The position numbers and the translations under genes are program-made. Below are positions 16,472 to 24,018 of a stretch of 27,709 nucleotides of DNA, one piece after another. The stretch spans positions 1 through 27,709 of the forward strand of contig JBIILZ010000047.1 of the NCBI GenBank assembly GCA_044338255.1. The letters run 5' to 3'. Source of the DNA: CAIUVD01 sp044338255 (GTDB lineage: Bacteria > Planctomycetota > UBA11346). How positions within the stretch are numbered: the first letter of the stretch is position 1; every line of letters starts with the position of its first letter. The notes beneath the pieces are model-generated. The model was not told the origin of the DNA. It searched no databases and saw only the letters and a list, made by a program, of their open reading frames with translations.

Positions 16472-17440
16472 GTGACTGACTTCGTAGCGGATCCTTCCTT
16501 CGACCAACTTGCCAATCGCATCGCGCGGGTCTTCAAGCACCGCCGCAAGTGGGCGCGGCGCACCGCTGTGACCTGCTTCCGGGTCTATGATCGCGACATT
16601 CCCGATCAGCCCTTCGTCTGCGACTGGTACGATGGCGAGGCCGTGGTCTGGACGCTCACGCGCACGCGCAACGAGACCCCCGAGCAGGAGGCCGCCTGGC
16701 TGGCCCTGGTCAAGGCGGCGGTGGCCAAGGGCCTTGGCCTGACCTATTCCCAGATCCACCTCAAGGAACGTCGCCGGCAGAAGGACCGTCAGGAAGCGGA
16801 CGGGCAATATCATCGCCTGGAACAGCGCGGCGTGACCCGGGTGGTGAGCGAGCAGGGGCTGAATTTCGAGGTCAATCTCGACGACTATCTCGACACCGGT
16901 CTGTTCCTCGATCATCGCCTCACGCGCCTGCTGGTGCGTGGCGAAGCCGCCGGCAAACGCGTGCTCAATCTCTTCGCTTATACCGGCTCATTCACCTGCT
17001 ACGCCGCTGCCGGTGGTGCCGCGCACACCATGACCATCGACCTCTCGAACACCTACCTCGCGTGGTCGGCGCGCAATCTCGCCCACAACGGACTTGAGCA
17101 CGGCCCGCACGCGTACGAGAAGGCTGACTGCCTGAAGTGGCTGGATCAGGCGGTTCGCGAAAAATACGACCTCATCGTCTGCGATCCGCCGACGTTCTCC
17201 AACTCCAACGCCATGGAGCGCACCTGGGCCATCGAGCGTGATCAGGAGTGGATCCTCGAACGTCTGTATGAGCGCCTGCTGCCCGGCGGCGTCCTTTATT
17301 TCAGTACCAACTGCCACGGCTTCAAGCTCACTGAGAAGCTCCCGCCGTTTGCGGCGGTGACCGACATCACCGCCGCCACCACGCCCGAAGATTTCACCGA
17401 CCGCACCCCGCACCGCTGCTGGCGCATGGTGCGGTCGTAA
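16472..17440 (+). CDS. rlmK: Stand-alone RlmK-type 23S rRNA methyltransferase
   Basis: SAM-dependent methyltransferase matching the C-terminal (RlmK) half of E. coli RlmKL, which makes m7G2069 in 23S rRNA. Visible parts are the N-terminal KWARRTAVTCFRVYDRDIPD, the basic LKERRRQKDRQ, and DDYLDTGLFLDHRLTR. The SAM-binding motif I is VLNLFAYTGSFTCYAA (about 172-187) and the catalytic motif IV is DPPTFSNS (about 236-243). At 322 residues it has only the RlmK part; the THUMP and RlmL (m2G2445) domains are absent. The start is GTG 16472 with no clear ribosome-binding site. It converges with the pirin gene, the two stops being 4 nt apart inside a 14-bp palindrome. Confidence 0.85.
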   Translation: MTDFVADPSFDQLANRIARVFKHRRKWARRTAVTCFRVYDRDIPDQPFVCDWYDGEAVVWTLTRTRNETPEQEAAWLALVKAAVAKGLGLTYSQIHLKERRRQKDRQEADGQYHRLEQRGVTRVVSEQGLNFEVNLDDYLDTGLFLDHRLTRLLVRGEAAGKRVLNLFAYTGSFTCYAAAGGAAHTMTIDLSNTYLAWSARNLAHNGLEHGPHAYEKADCLKWLDQAVREKYDLIVCDPPTFSNSNAMERTWAIERDQEWILERLYERLLPGGVLYFSTNCHGFKLTEKLPPFAAVTDITAATTPEDFTDRTPHRCWRMVRS

Positions 17441-17444
17441 GGCC

Positions 17445-18143
17445 TTACGCGAGATCGAAGACCACCACGTCGGAGGTCGCGGTCGTGCTCATCGTCAGCT
17501 CGCGCTCATCGCTCAGCGAGACCGCGTCGCCTTCGCCGGCCGCCTGCCCGTTGATGGTCAGGCTGCCGCTGGCCACCTGCACCCAGACATGCCGGCCCGG
17601 GCGGATCGCCTGCACCACCTGGTCGCCCGGGCGCAGCTGCGCGGCGTAGACCTCGGCCGCGGCAGAAATGGTCAGCGAGCCGTCGCGACCGTCCGGCGAG
17701 GCGATCAGCTGCAGCCGGCCCTGGCGTCCGGCGGCGGGAAATTCTGTCTGGGCATAGCCGGGTTCGATGCCGGTCACCGTTGGCTCCAGCCAGATCTGCA
17801 GGAGGCGCAGGGGTGCGGTCGACGAGGCGTTGAACTCGCTGTGGCGGATGCCGCGCCCGGCGCTCATGCGCTGCAGCTCGCCGGGGCGGATGTCGCCTTC
17901 GCCACCAGTCGAGTCGCGGTGGTGCACGGCGCCCTCGAGGACCCAGGTGAGGATTTCCATGTCGCGATGGCCGTGGGTGCCGAAGCCGCCGCCGCCAGCG
18001 ATGCGATCGTCGTTGATCACGCGCAGGGACCGGAACCCCATGCGGCGGGGGTCGTAGTGCTCGCCGAAGGAGAAGCTGTGCCAACTATCGAGCCAATCGA
18101 TGTGGGAATGGAAACGCTGATCGGCGGGAAGATGGACGCGCAT
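17445..18143 (-). CDS. Pirin-family bicupin protein (YhaK/quercetinase type)
   Basis: Two-cupin metal protein of 232 residues; bacterial pirins include quercetin 2,3-dioxygenases and redox-linked regulators. All four metal ligands are present at the family's numbering: His57 and His59 in GTHGHRDMEI, His101 and Glu103 in RHSEFN. The N-terminal RVHLPADQRFHSHIDWLDSW and MSAGRGIRH are also typical. GGAGG lies 5 nt upstream of ATG 18143 and selects it over the longer frame from 18200. It is expressed from its own near-consensus promoter with a palindromic operator (18197-18225). It lies back to back with the GyrI-like gene. Confidence 0.92.
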   Translation of the reverse strand: MRVHLPADQRFHSHIDWLDSWHSFSFGEHYDPRRMGFRSLRVINDDRIAGGGGFGTHGHRDMEILTWVLEGAVHHRDSTGGEGDIRPGELQRMSAGRGIRHSEFNASSTAPLRLLQIWLEPTVTGIEPGYAQTEFPAAGRQGRLQLIASPDGRDGSLTISAAAEVYAAQLRPGDQVVQAIRPGRHVWVQVASGSLTINGQAAGEGDAVSLSDERELTMSTTATSDVVVFDLA

Positions 18144-18152
18144 GGGAACCTC

Positions 18153-18189
18153 CGAGATAGATGGCCCGAGATAGATGGCCCGAAATAGG
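18153..18189. repeat. 14-bp tandem repeat in the pirin 5' leader
   Basis: CGAGATAGATGGCC occurs twice in a row (18153-18166, 18167-18180), followed by a decayed third unit CGAAATAGG. The repeat fills nearly the whole predicted untranslated leader, between the likely transcription start near 18190 and the ribosome-binding site. Confidence 0.85.
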
Positions 18190-18196
18190 CGGGTGA

Positions 18197-18222
18197 ACAA
18201 TACTCGTTTAAACGACTATTGT
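18197..18222. promoter_or_regulatory. 26-bp palindromic operator overlapping the pirin promoter
   Basis: A 12-bp perfect core, TCGTTTAAACGA (18204-18215), is flanked by one mismatched base on each side and then by ACAATA and TATTGT arms. The palindrome spans the whole spacer and both hexamers of the pirin promoter, the classic place for a dimeric repressor such as a TetR-family protein. No regulator gene is adjacent. Confidence 0.8.
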
Positions 18223-18225
18223 CAA
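18197..18225 (-). promoter_or_regulatory. Sigma-70 promoter of the pirin gene
   Basis: Minus-strand -35 TTGACA (18225-18220, perfect consensus), exactly 17 nt, then -10 TATTGT (18202-18197). This is the best -35/-10 pair I found in the window. Transcription should start near 18190, giving a leader of about 47 nt before ATG 18143. Confidence 0.8.
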
Positions 18226-18266
18226 TAGCGCTGCCTGGGCGGCGCTCCGTGGTTAGTCTGCCGCCC

Positions 18267-18725
18267 ATGTCCGAGCCCTTGTTGAAGTCCGAAGGCAATC
18301 TGCGCTTCGCCAGCCTCGCCTCCGTCGGTTATCCCGCCGATCCCTGGCTGCTCGCCGAGCGCGTGCACGAGCTCCTCGAAGAGCAGGAGATCGACGCCTA
18401 CGGTCCGCTGCTGGTGTGGTTTCCGGGCGCTCCCGGCGAGACCCTGGCCAGCGCCTGGGAGTGCCAGGTGGGAGTCGCGATCACCGGCATGGCACGCTCG
18501 CAGCAGGGCATGCTGATCGAAGATTACCGCAACCTCGTGGCGCTGTCGCTGCCGCACAGCGGCGCGATCCGCGACCTGCCGCAGACGTGGCGGAAACTGC
18601 ACGATCATGGACGCAGTCTTGGGCGTCAGGTGCGTCCCTACTGGCGCCTGGCCTTGCGCGATCGGCGCCTCGCCGACGGGAATCTCCTGCCGGTGGCCGA
18701 TGTCGCGGTGTTCCTGGATCGCTGA
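18267..18725 (+). CDS. GyrI-like small-molecule-binding domain protein
   Basis: Stand-alone protein of 152 residues resembling the GyrI-like/effector-binding (SHS2) domain found at the C termini of some AraC and MerR regulators. Supporting features are AYGPLLVWFPGAP, the WECQVGVAITG strand, and the end segment LPVADVAVFLD. No DNA-binding domain is present. In G+C-rich bacteria such free-standing proteins are thought to bind or hydrolyse hydrophobic compounds, but no substrate can be named. The start is taken at ATG 18267; no ribosome-binding site is clear. The next gene begins at the base after its stop codon, so the two are co-transcribed. It diverges from pirin and may share the operator region. 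Confidence 0.65.
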   Translation: MSEPLLKSEGNLRFASLASVGYPADPWLLAERVHELLEEQEIDAYGPLLVWFPGAPGETLASAWECQVGVAITGMARSQQGMLIEDYRNLVALSLPHSGAIRDLPQTWRKLHDHGRSLGRQVRPYWRLALRDRRLADGNLLPVADVAVFLDR

Positions 18726-19376
18726 ATGGCGGAAGAACCTGCGCGTCCCGCCGTTCCGTTTGATCGCCACATGCGCCTGGCTCTGTGGCTCTCGGCCACC
18801 GCGCTCATCAGCTTGTGCGCGTGGCTTGGTTGGCAGTGGTGGCGGGGGGTCGATCGCTCTCGTGAACCGTTGACCTGGGCGCTGCTGGCGCCGCCAGCGG
18901 ACCAGCCGATGCGGCCGTGGAATGCCATCGTCATCCATCATTCGGCCTCGCTGCACGGCTCGACGGCGTCCTTCGACCGCGATCACCGCAAGCGTGGCTG
19001 GGATGGCATCGGCTACCATTTTCTGATCGGCAACGGTGTCGATATGCGCGAGGGCGAGGTCGATGCCACCTTCCGCTGGCACCTGCAGCGCGAGGGCGCC
19101 CACGCCGGCGCCTCGCCTCTGGCGCAGCCCTACAACGATCTCGGCATCGGCATCTGCTTGGTTGGCAATTTCGACCTCAATCCGCCCAGCGCCTATCAGG
19201 AGCAGCGCCTGGCGCGGCTTTGCGCGGTACTCATCCGCCATCTGCCGGGAGCGAATCTCGCGCGCATCATCGGTCACCGCGAGGTCCCTGGCAAGGACAC
19301 CAAATGCCCCGGACAACACCTGGATATAGAGCATCTGCGGGCGCTGGTGCGCCAGCAGCTTGAGCAACCTGAATAA
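18726..19376 (+). CDS. Membrane-anchored N-acetylmuramoyl-L-alanine amidase (PGRP/Amidase_2)
   Basis: Predicted zinc amidase that cleaves the lactyl-peptide bond of peptidoglycan on the outer side of the inner membrane. A membrane helix (about residues 18-36, LALWLSATALISLCAWLGW) anchors the domain. Zinc ligands are His71 or His72 in IVIHHSAS, His184 in GHREVPGKDTKCPG and Cys194 in the same motif. GIGYHFLIGNG and NDLGIGICLVGNF are typical family blocks. ATG 18726 follows the previous stop directly. The 3' end lies 16 nt before the mutL start, so the GyrI-like protein, amidase and mutL probably form one transcription unit. Confidence 0.9.
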   Translation: MAEEPARPAVPFDRHMRLALWLSATALISLCAWLGWQWWRGVDRSREPLTWALLAPPADQPMRPWNAIVIHHSASLHGSTASFDRDHRKRGWDGIGYHFLIGNGVDMREGEVDATFRWHLQREGAHAGASPLAQPYNDLGIGICLVGNFDLNPPSAYQEQRLARLCAVLIRHLPGANLARIIGHREVPGKDTKCPGQHLDIEHLRALVRQQLEQPE

Positions 19377-19392
19377 CCGCCATCGTTGCCCC

Positions 19393-21282
19393 ATGCGCGC
19401 CCCTCCGCCGATCCATGTGCTGTCTGCTCAGGTCGCCAACCAGATCGCCGCCGGCGAGGTCGTCGAACGCCCGGCGGCGGTGGTCAAAGAGCTCTGCGAA
19501 AACAGCCTCGATGCCGGCGCGACGCGCATCACCGTGCGCATCGCCGATGGTGGACGGCGCCTGGTCGAGATCGAGGACGATGGCCATGGCATGACCCCCG
19601 AGGGGCTGGGCACGGCGTTGCTGCGCCATGCGACCTCTAAGCTGGCCAGCGCCGATGATCTGTTCCGCATCGCCACGCTTGGTTTTCGCGGCGAAGCCCT
19701 GCCCTCGATCGCGGCGGTCAGCGAGTTCGCCATCGCCAGCCGGCCGCATGCCGCCGAGGCCGGCTGGGTGCTGCATCAGGCCGATGGCGCGCAGACCACT
19801 TCGGAGCCCTTGGCGATGGCCCCGGGCAGTCGCGTCAGCGTGCATAACCTATTCTGGAATGTGCCGGCGCGCCTGAAATTCCTCAAGGCCGAAAGCGCCG
19901 AGACCGGCCACGTCACCGATCAGGTCATCCGCCTCGCGCTCTCGCATCCGGGGGTCGCCTTCCGCCTCGAATGCGATGGCCGCACGGTGCTCGACCTGCC
20001 GGCGGGCGAGACCCTGCTGACCCGCGTGCGGACCTTGTTCGGGCGCACGCTCAGCGACAGCCTGCTGGCGCTCTCAGCGAGTGCTGAAGGCATGGAATTG
20101 ACCGGCTTCGTCGCCCATCCGCGCGAGGCCAAGGCCACTGCCAAGCGCCAGTTCGTGTTCCTCAACGGCCGCTTTGTGCGCGACAAGCTGCTGCTCTCGG
20201 CGGTGCGCGAGGGCTTCAAGGGTTTCCTCGAACCGCGTCTGCACGGAGCGGTCTTCCTGCACCTCGATCTCGAGCCGGCGCTGGTCGACGTCAATGTCCA
20301 TCCCACCAAATCCGAAGTCCGCTTCCGCAAGGAAGGCGAGGTCTTCGTGCTGGTCTCCAAGGCGCTGCAGAAGGCCCTTGCCGCCAACAGCGGCGGCTTC
20401 GGACTGCTGCGCGATGATGAGCGTCCGTCGGCGACGACGACGCTGACGCTGACGATGCCGCCGGGCGTGACGCGCACGGTGGTCAAGGCCGCACTGCCGT
20501 TGCCGGCACCGGTCGTACCGCAGATCATCACCCAGGAGCGTTTTCTACCGCCGGTGGCGCCGCAGATCGAGCGGCCGGCAGCGACGCGCGCGGCTGAACC
20601 GGCGGCATTGTACCAGGCGACCGCGTCACCCCCCTCGCTGTCATTGCCAGCATCGCCTGTGCCGCCACCTGTGCCGCCTATACCGCCATTGCCGCCGGCG
20701 CGCCGGGAATTGCCGCGGGGCGTACGTCGGGTGGTCCAGCTCAACGACATGTTCCTGCTCATCGAGACCAGCGACGGTATCCGTCTGGTCGATCAGCACG
20801 CGCTGCATGAGAAGGCCCTGTTCTTGTGCCTCGATCCGGCGCGTACCGATGTGCTGCGCGCCGGCGTGCAGCCCTTGCTGGTGCCGCGTGCGATAGAACT
20901 CAACGCTGCCGAGGTCGCGGCGGTGGCGCCGCTGTTGCCCGAATTGGTCAACTACGGCATCGAGGCCGAGGTCTTCGGTCCGACGCAGCTGCTGCTGCGG
21001 GCGCATCCGTCGGTGCTCAAGCGAACCAACTGGCAGGCGTTCTTCACCGGCTTAGCGGAGTCCGGCAGCGGCAGCAAGGCCGTCGACGGCCTGCGTGAAC
21101 GCATCGCGCACAGCGCCGCCTGCCATGCCGCGGTCAAGGCCGGTCAGGTCCTCGGCGAGAGCGAGCAGCTCGAGCTGGTGCGCTTGCTCTACGAGCTGGA
21201 GCACATGGAGCACTGCCCGCACGGCCGGCCGACCACGCTCGACCTTTCTTGGACGGAACTCGGCAAGCGTTTCCAACGCTAG
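19393..21282 (+). CDS. mutL: DNA mismatch repair protein MutL
   Basis: Links MutS mismatch recognition to strand removal. The N-terminal GHKL ATPase has IAAGEVVERPAAVVKELCEN, DDGHGM, ATSKL and TLGFRGEAL. A transducer domain with NVHPTKSEVRF follows, then a Pro-rich linker (about residues 330-440), then the C-terminal dimerisation/endonuclease domain. That domain has DQHALHE, ACHAAVKAG, CPHGRP and a final FQR, so it is of the endonuclease type found in bacteria without MutH. The last Glu of DQHA(X)2E(X)4E is Leu here. The length of 629 is normal. ATG 19393 is chosen because it precedes the conserved IHVLSAQVANQIAAGEV; the frame also has a TTG at 19360 inside the amidase gene. Confidence 0.96.
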   Translation: MRAPPPIHVLSAQVANQIAAGEVVERPAAVVKELCENSLDAGATRITVRIADGGRRLVEIEDDGHGMTPEGLGTALLRHATSKLASADDLFRIATLGFRGEALPSIAAVSEFAIASRPHAAEAGWVLHQADGAQTTSEPLAMAPGSRVSVHNLFWNVPARLKFLKAESAETGHVTDQVIRLALSHPGVAFRLECDGRTVLDLPAGETLLTRVRTLFGRTLSDSLLALSASAEGMELTGFVAHPREAKATAKRQFVFLNGRFVRDKLLLSAVREGFKGFLEPRLHGAVFLHLDLEPALVDVNVHPTKSEVRFRKEGEVFVLVSKALQKALAANSGGFGLLRDDERPSATTTLTLTMPPGVTRTVVKAALPLPAPVVPQIITQERFLPPVAPQIERPAATRAAEPAALYQATASPPSLSLPASPVPPPVPPIPPLPPARRELPRGVRRVVQLNDMFLLIETSDGIRLVDQHALHEKALFLCLDPARTDVLRAGVQPLLVPRAIELNAAEVAAVAPLLPELVNYGIEAEVFGPTQLLLRAHPSVLKRTNWQAFFTGLAESGSGSKAVDGLRERIAHSAACHAAVKAGQVLGESEQLELVRLLYELEHMEHCPHGRPTTLDLSWTELGKRFQR

Positions 21283-21342
21283 CAATGCGCAACCTGTGTC
21301 TTCAATGCGCAACCAGTGTCCTCAATGCGCAGCCAGTCGCTG
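21283..21342. repeat. 20-bp tandem repeat (3 units) after mutL
   Basis: Three units beginning CAATGCGCA start at 21283, 21303 and 21323. The first two (consensus CAATGCGCAACCWGTGTCYT) differ at two positions and the third is more decayed. They fill the gap between the mutL stop and the M18 aminopeptidase start. Inverted-repeat potential is small, so a terminator is unlikely. Confidence 0.85.
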
Positions 21343-21382
21343 CTGAAGCGTGACCGTCGTCCACCAGCCTGGATACTCCGAC

Positions 21383-22645
21383 ATGATCAATGACCTCTGC
21401 GCCTTCATCGATGCCAGTCCGTCACCGGCGCATGCCGCTGCGACCCTCGAGGCGCGGCTGTCGGCGGCGGGTTTCCAAGCCCTGCTGCTGACCGAGTCCA
21501 TCTGGCAGCTGGCGCCGGGAAGCTGGTATGTGCGGCAGGGGGCGAGCGTCATCGCCTTCGTCATCCGCAGCCCCGCCGTGCGGCGTTTCGCGGTGATCGG
21601 CGCGCATACCGATTCGCCGCACCTGCGCCTCAAGCCCAATGCTGCTTTCGCCTGCGAGCACTGCCGGCAACTGGGCGTCGAGGTCTACGGTGGCGTACTG
21701 CTGAACTCCTGGCTCGATCGCGACCTGGGTCTGGCGGGCACGGTGCACACCGTCGATGGCCGGGCGTTGCCGGTGTTGCTGCGCAAACCGCTGGCGCGCG
21801 TGCCGCAGCTGGCGATCCACCTCGATCGCACCGTCAACGAACAGGGGGTGAAGCTCAATCCGCAAACCCAGCTGTCGCCAATCTGGGGTCTCGACGGCAC
21901 GCTCGCGCCCGCCGATGCCTTCGCTGATCTGCTCGCCAATGCTGCCGGTGTGCCCGTCGATCAGCTGCTCAGCCATGACCTGAGCCTGTTCGATGTCACG
22001 CCGTCGACGCTCGGCGGCGCCGACGGCGAGTTGGTGTTCGCTGCCCGCCTCGACAATCTCGCCTCGGTGCACGCCGGCCTGTGCGCCCTGCTGGCCGCGC
22101 GCGACGGGATCCACGACACGGTACCGGTGCTGGCCTGTTTCGATCATGAAGAGGTTGGCAGTTCCAGCCGCGATGGCGCTGCCGGTTCGCTGCTGAGCAC
22201 CGTGCTCGAACGCCTGGCATTGAGCCTCGGGCTCGCTCGCCAGGCCTACCTCGCGGCCCTCGCGCGCTCGCTGATGCTCTCGGCGGACATGGCCCACGCC
22301 GTGCATCCGAACTACCACGATCGTCATGAACCGCGGCATAAGCCCTACCTCGGCGGCGGGCCGGTGCTGAAGAGCAATGCCAACCAACGCTATGCTACCA
22401 GCGCCGCCAGCGCCGCCGAGGTGCGGCGTCTGGCGCGCGAGGCCGGGGTCACGCTGCAGGATTTCATCAGCCGCAATGACCTCGGCTGCGGCTCGACGAT
22501 CGGACCGTTCGTGGCGGCGGCTTTGGGCATGGCCGTCGCCGATCTCGGCAACCCCATGCTCTCGATGCATTCCGCACGCGAATGCGCCGCCAGCGCCGAT
22601 CACGAGCCCTATGTCCGGCTTTTGGCAGCACATCTGCGCAGTTGA
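21383..22645 (+). CDS. apeB: M18-family aminopeptidase (ApeB-like)
   Basis: Cytoplasmic dizinc aminopeptidase that removes N-terminal residues, often Asp or Glu, from peptides. Metal and catalytic residues are visible: His75 in GAHTDSPHL, Asp in FAARLDNLAS, Glu-Glu in CFDHEEVGSSS, Asp in SADMAHAVHPNY, and the C-terminal His in LSMHSARECA. The substrate-region KSNANQRYATSA block is also typical. ATG 21383 gives 420 residues and an N terminus (MINDLCAFIDASPSPAHAA) that aligns with ApeB. A GTG at 21350 would add 11 residues and cannot be excluded. It lies 100 nt after mutL and 66 nt before the transaldolase-like gene. Confidence 0.93.
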   Translation: MINDLCAFIDASPSPAHAAATLEARLSAAGFQALLLTESIWQLAPGSWYVRQGASVIAFVIRSPAVRRFAVIGAHTDSPHLRLKPNAAFACEHCRQLGVEVYGGVLLNSWLDRDLGLAGTVHTVDGRALPVLLRKPLARVPQLAIHLDRTVNEQGVKLNPQTQLSPIWGLDGTLAPADAFADLLANAAGVPVDQLLSHDLSLFDVTPSTLGGADGELVFAARLDNLASVHAGLCALLAARDGIHDTVPVLACFDHEEVGSSSRDGAAGSLLSTVLERLALSLGLARQAYLAALARSLMLSADMAHAVHPNYHDRHEPRHKPYLGGGPVLKSNANQRYATSAASAAEVRRLAREAGVTLQDFISRNDLGCGSTIGPFVAAALGMAVADLGNPMLSMHSARECAASADHEPYVRLLAAHLRS

Positions 22646-22711
22646 GGGTTGCGTCCTGCCGGCTCTGTTCTTCAGGCACGGCGTTGATAATCTGCTCACC
22701 TGGAGTTCTTC

Positions 22712-23965
22712 ATGAGCAGTCAAAAAATCCCTTCTGCCCGCACCATCGTGGCTGCCGGTTCCCGTGAACGCCGTCTGCACGACCTCGCGCGCCGCGATGT
22801 GCCCTTCGGTGCCGACCGCCTGGCGACCAAGGACCAGCCGTGGTGGCGCGAGATGGCCGCCACCGGCACGCGCGGCTGGGTCGATACCGGCGACCTCGAA
22901 GAAGCCGCCGGTTTGTGGTGTCCGTCGTTCGCGGCTTTGACCACCAACAATACGCTGCTCAACAAGGAAGTGCAGAAGGGGCTCTATGACGACCTCGTGC
23001 ACGAGGCGGCGGCCCTGGTCGCCGATCTGCCGCTCGCCGAGCAGCTCGTAGAGCTGGCCTTCCTGCTCAATGCCCGGCACGGACTGCGCCTGGCGAGCCG
23101 CTTCGGCGGACGGGTCTCGGTCGAGCTGCACACCGCCTGCGCCGACGATGTCGAACGTTCGCTGGCCTATGGCCGGCGTCTGTTCGCGATCTGCCCCGAG
23201 CATTTCATCGTTAAGGTTCCGTTGACTCCCGCCGGTCTGCTGGCGACGCGCCAGCTGCGCGCCGAGGGCATTCCGGTGAACTTCACCCTCGGCTTCAGCG
23301 CTCGTCAGAACCTGCTCGCCGCCGCCGTCGCCGCCCCGAGCTACGTCAATGTCTTCCTTGGCCGGCTGAACGCCTACGTCTCCGACAACCAGCTCGGTGA
23401 TGGCGTGAATGTCGGTGAGAAGACCACGCTCGCGACGCAGCGGGCGGTGCGCGGCTACACCGCCCAGCGTCTGGTGCCGACCCTGCTCATCGCCGCCAGC
23501 ATGCGCTCGGGAGCGCAAGTCGTCGCCCTCGCCGGCGTCGATGTCCACACCATGCCGCCGAAGGCCGTTGCCGAAGCCTTGGCCAGCGGCGGCGCGGTGC
23601 GCGATCGCAGTGCCGAGGATCCCCAGGTCACGGCCGCTGCCGGCGCCGGTCTCGAAGGTCTGTGGACCATCGGCGAAGCCGAGACCGCGCTCGCGGCAAG
23701 TCTCGAACAGCAGCCGCCGGCGACGCCCGCCGATCTCGTGGCGCGCTACACCGCGCATGGTCTGGGCGGGTTGTTCCCGAGCTTCGATGCCGGCGAGGCC
23801 GCCGCCATCACCAGCGACGGCAAGATCCCCAAGCACGCGCGTTGGGCCGGGCGCATCGCCGCCGGCACCGCCACCGTCGATGGCCTGCTGACCGCCGCCG
23901 CCCTGGGCAGCTTTGCGGCTGATCAGGCGGCGCTCGATGCTCGCATCCAGCGCTTCATCGGCTGA
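22712..23965 (+). CDS. Transaldolase-family protein
   Basis: Class I aldolase of the transaldolase family, which transfers a dihydroxyacetone unit between sugar phosphates through a lysine Schiff base in the pentose phosphate pathway. The reactive Lys168 lies in HFIVKVPLTPAG; an earlier strand TTNNTLLNKEVQKG and the later NFTLGFSARQN and VNVFLGRLN are family blocks. At 417 residues it is longer than TalB (about 317) or the 220-residue TalC type, with extra N- and C-terminal segments, so its exact sugar substrate is uncertain. GGAG 8 nt before ATG 22712 supports the start. Confidence 0.85.
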   Translation: MSSQKIPSARTIVAAGSRERRLHDLARRDVPFGADRLATKDQPWWREMAATGTRGWVDTGDLEEAAGLWCPSFAALTTNNTLLNKEVQKGLYDDLVHEAAALVADLPLAEQLVELAFLLNARHGLRLASRFGGRVSVELHTACADDVERSLAYGRRLFAICPEHFIVKVPLTPAGLLATRQLRAEGIPVNFTLGFSARQNLLAAAVAAPSYVNVFLGRLNAYVSDNQLGDGVNVGEKTTLATQRAVRGYTAQRLVPTLLIAASMRSGAQVVALAGVDVHTMPPKAVAEALASGGAVRDRSAEDPQVTAAAGAGLEGLWTIGEAETALAASLEQQPPATPADLVARYTAHGLGGLFPSFDAGEAAAITSDGKIPKHARWAGRIAAGTATVDGLLTAAALGSFAADQAALDARIQRFIG

Positions 23966-24018
23966 GTTCCCGGGGCTGCCTGCTGGTTAAGTGACGGTCG
24001 CTTCTTAGAACCCCACCC

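Noticed and set aside
17436..17449. CGTAAGGCCTTACG palindrome as a bidirectional terminator between rlmK and pirin
   Set aside because: The stem has almost no loop and no T run, and it contains both stop codons. It is more likely a coincidence of convergent TAA stops.
21422..23836. 804-codon minus-strand ORF, with similar long ORFs at 2722-4629 (635 codons), 8219-9880 (553 codons) and 6294-7322 (342 codons)
   Set aside because: Each lies antisense to well-recognised genes (M18 aminopeptidase and transaldolase, ABC-F, SecDF and glucokinase). The proteins have no family motifs and show the Gly/Ala/Arg/His-rich bias of G+C-rich antisense frames.
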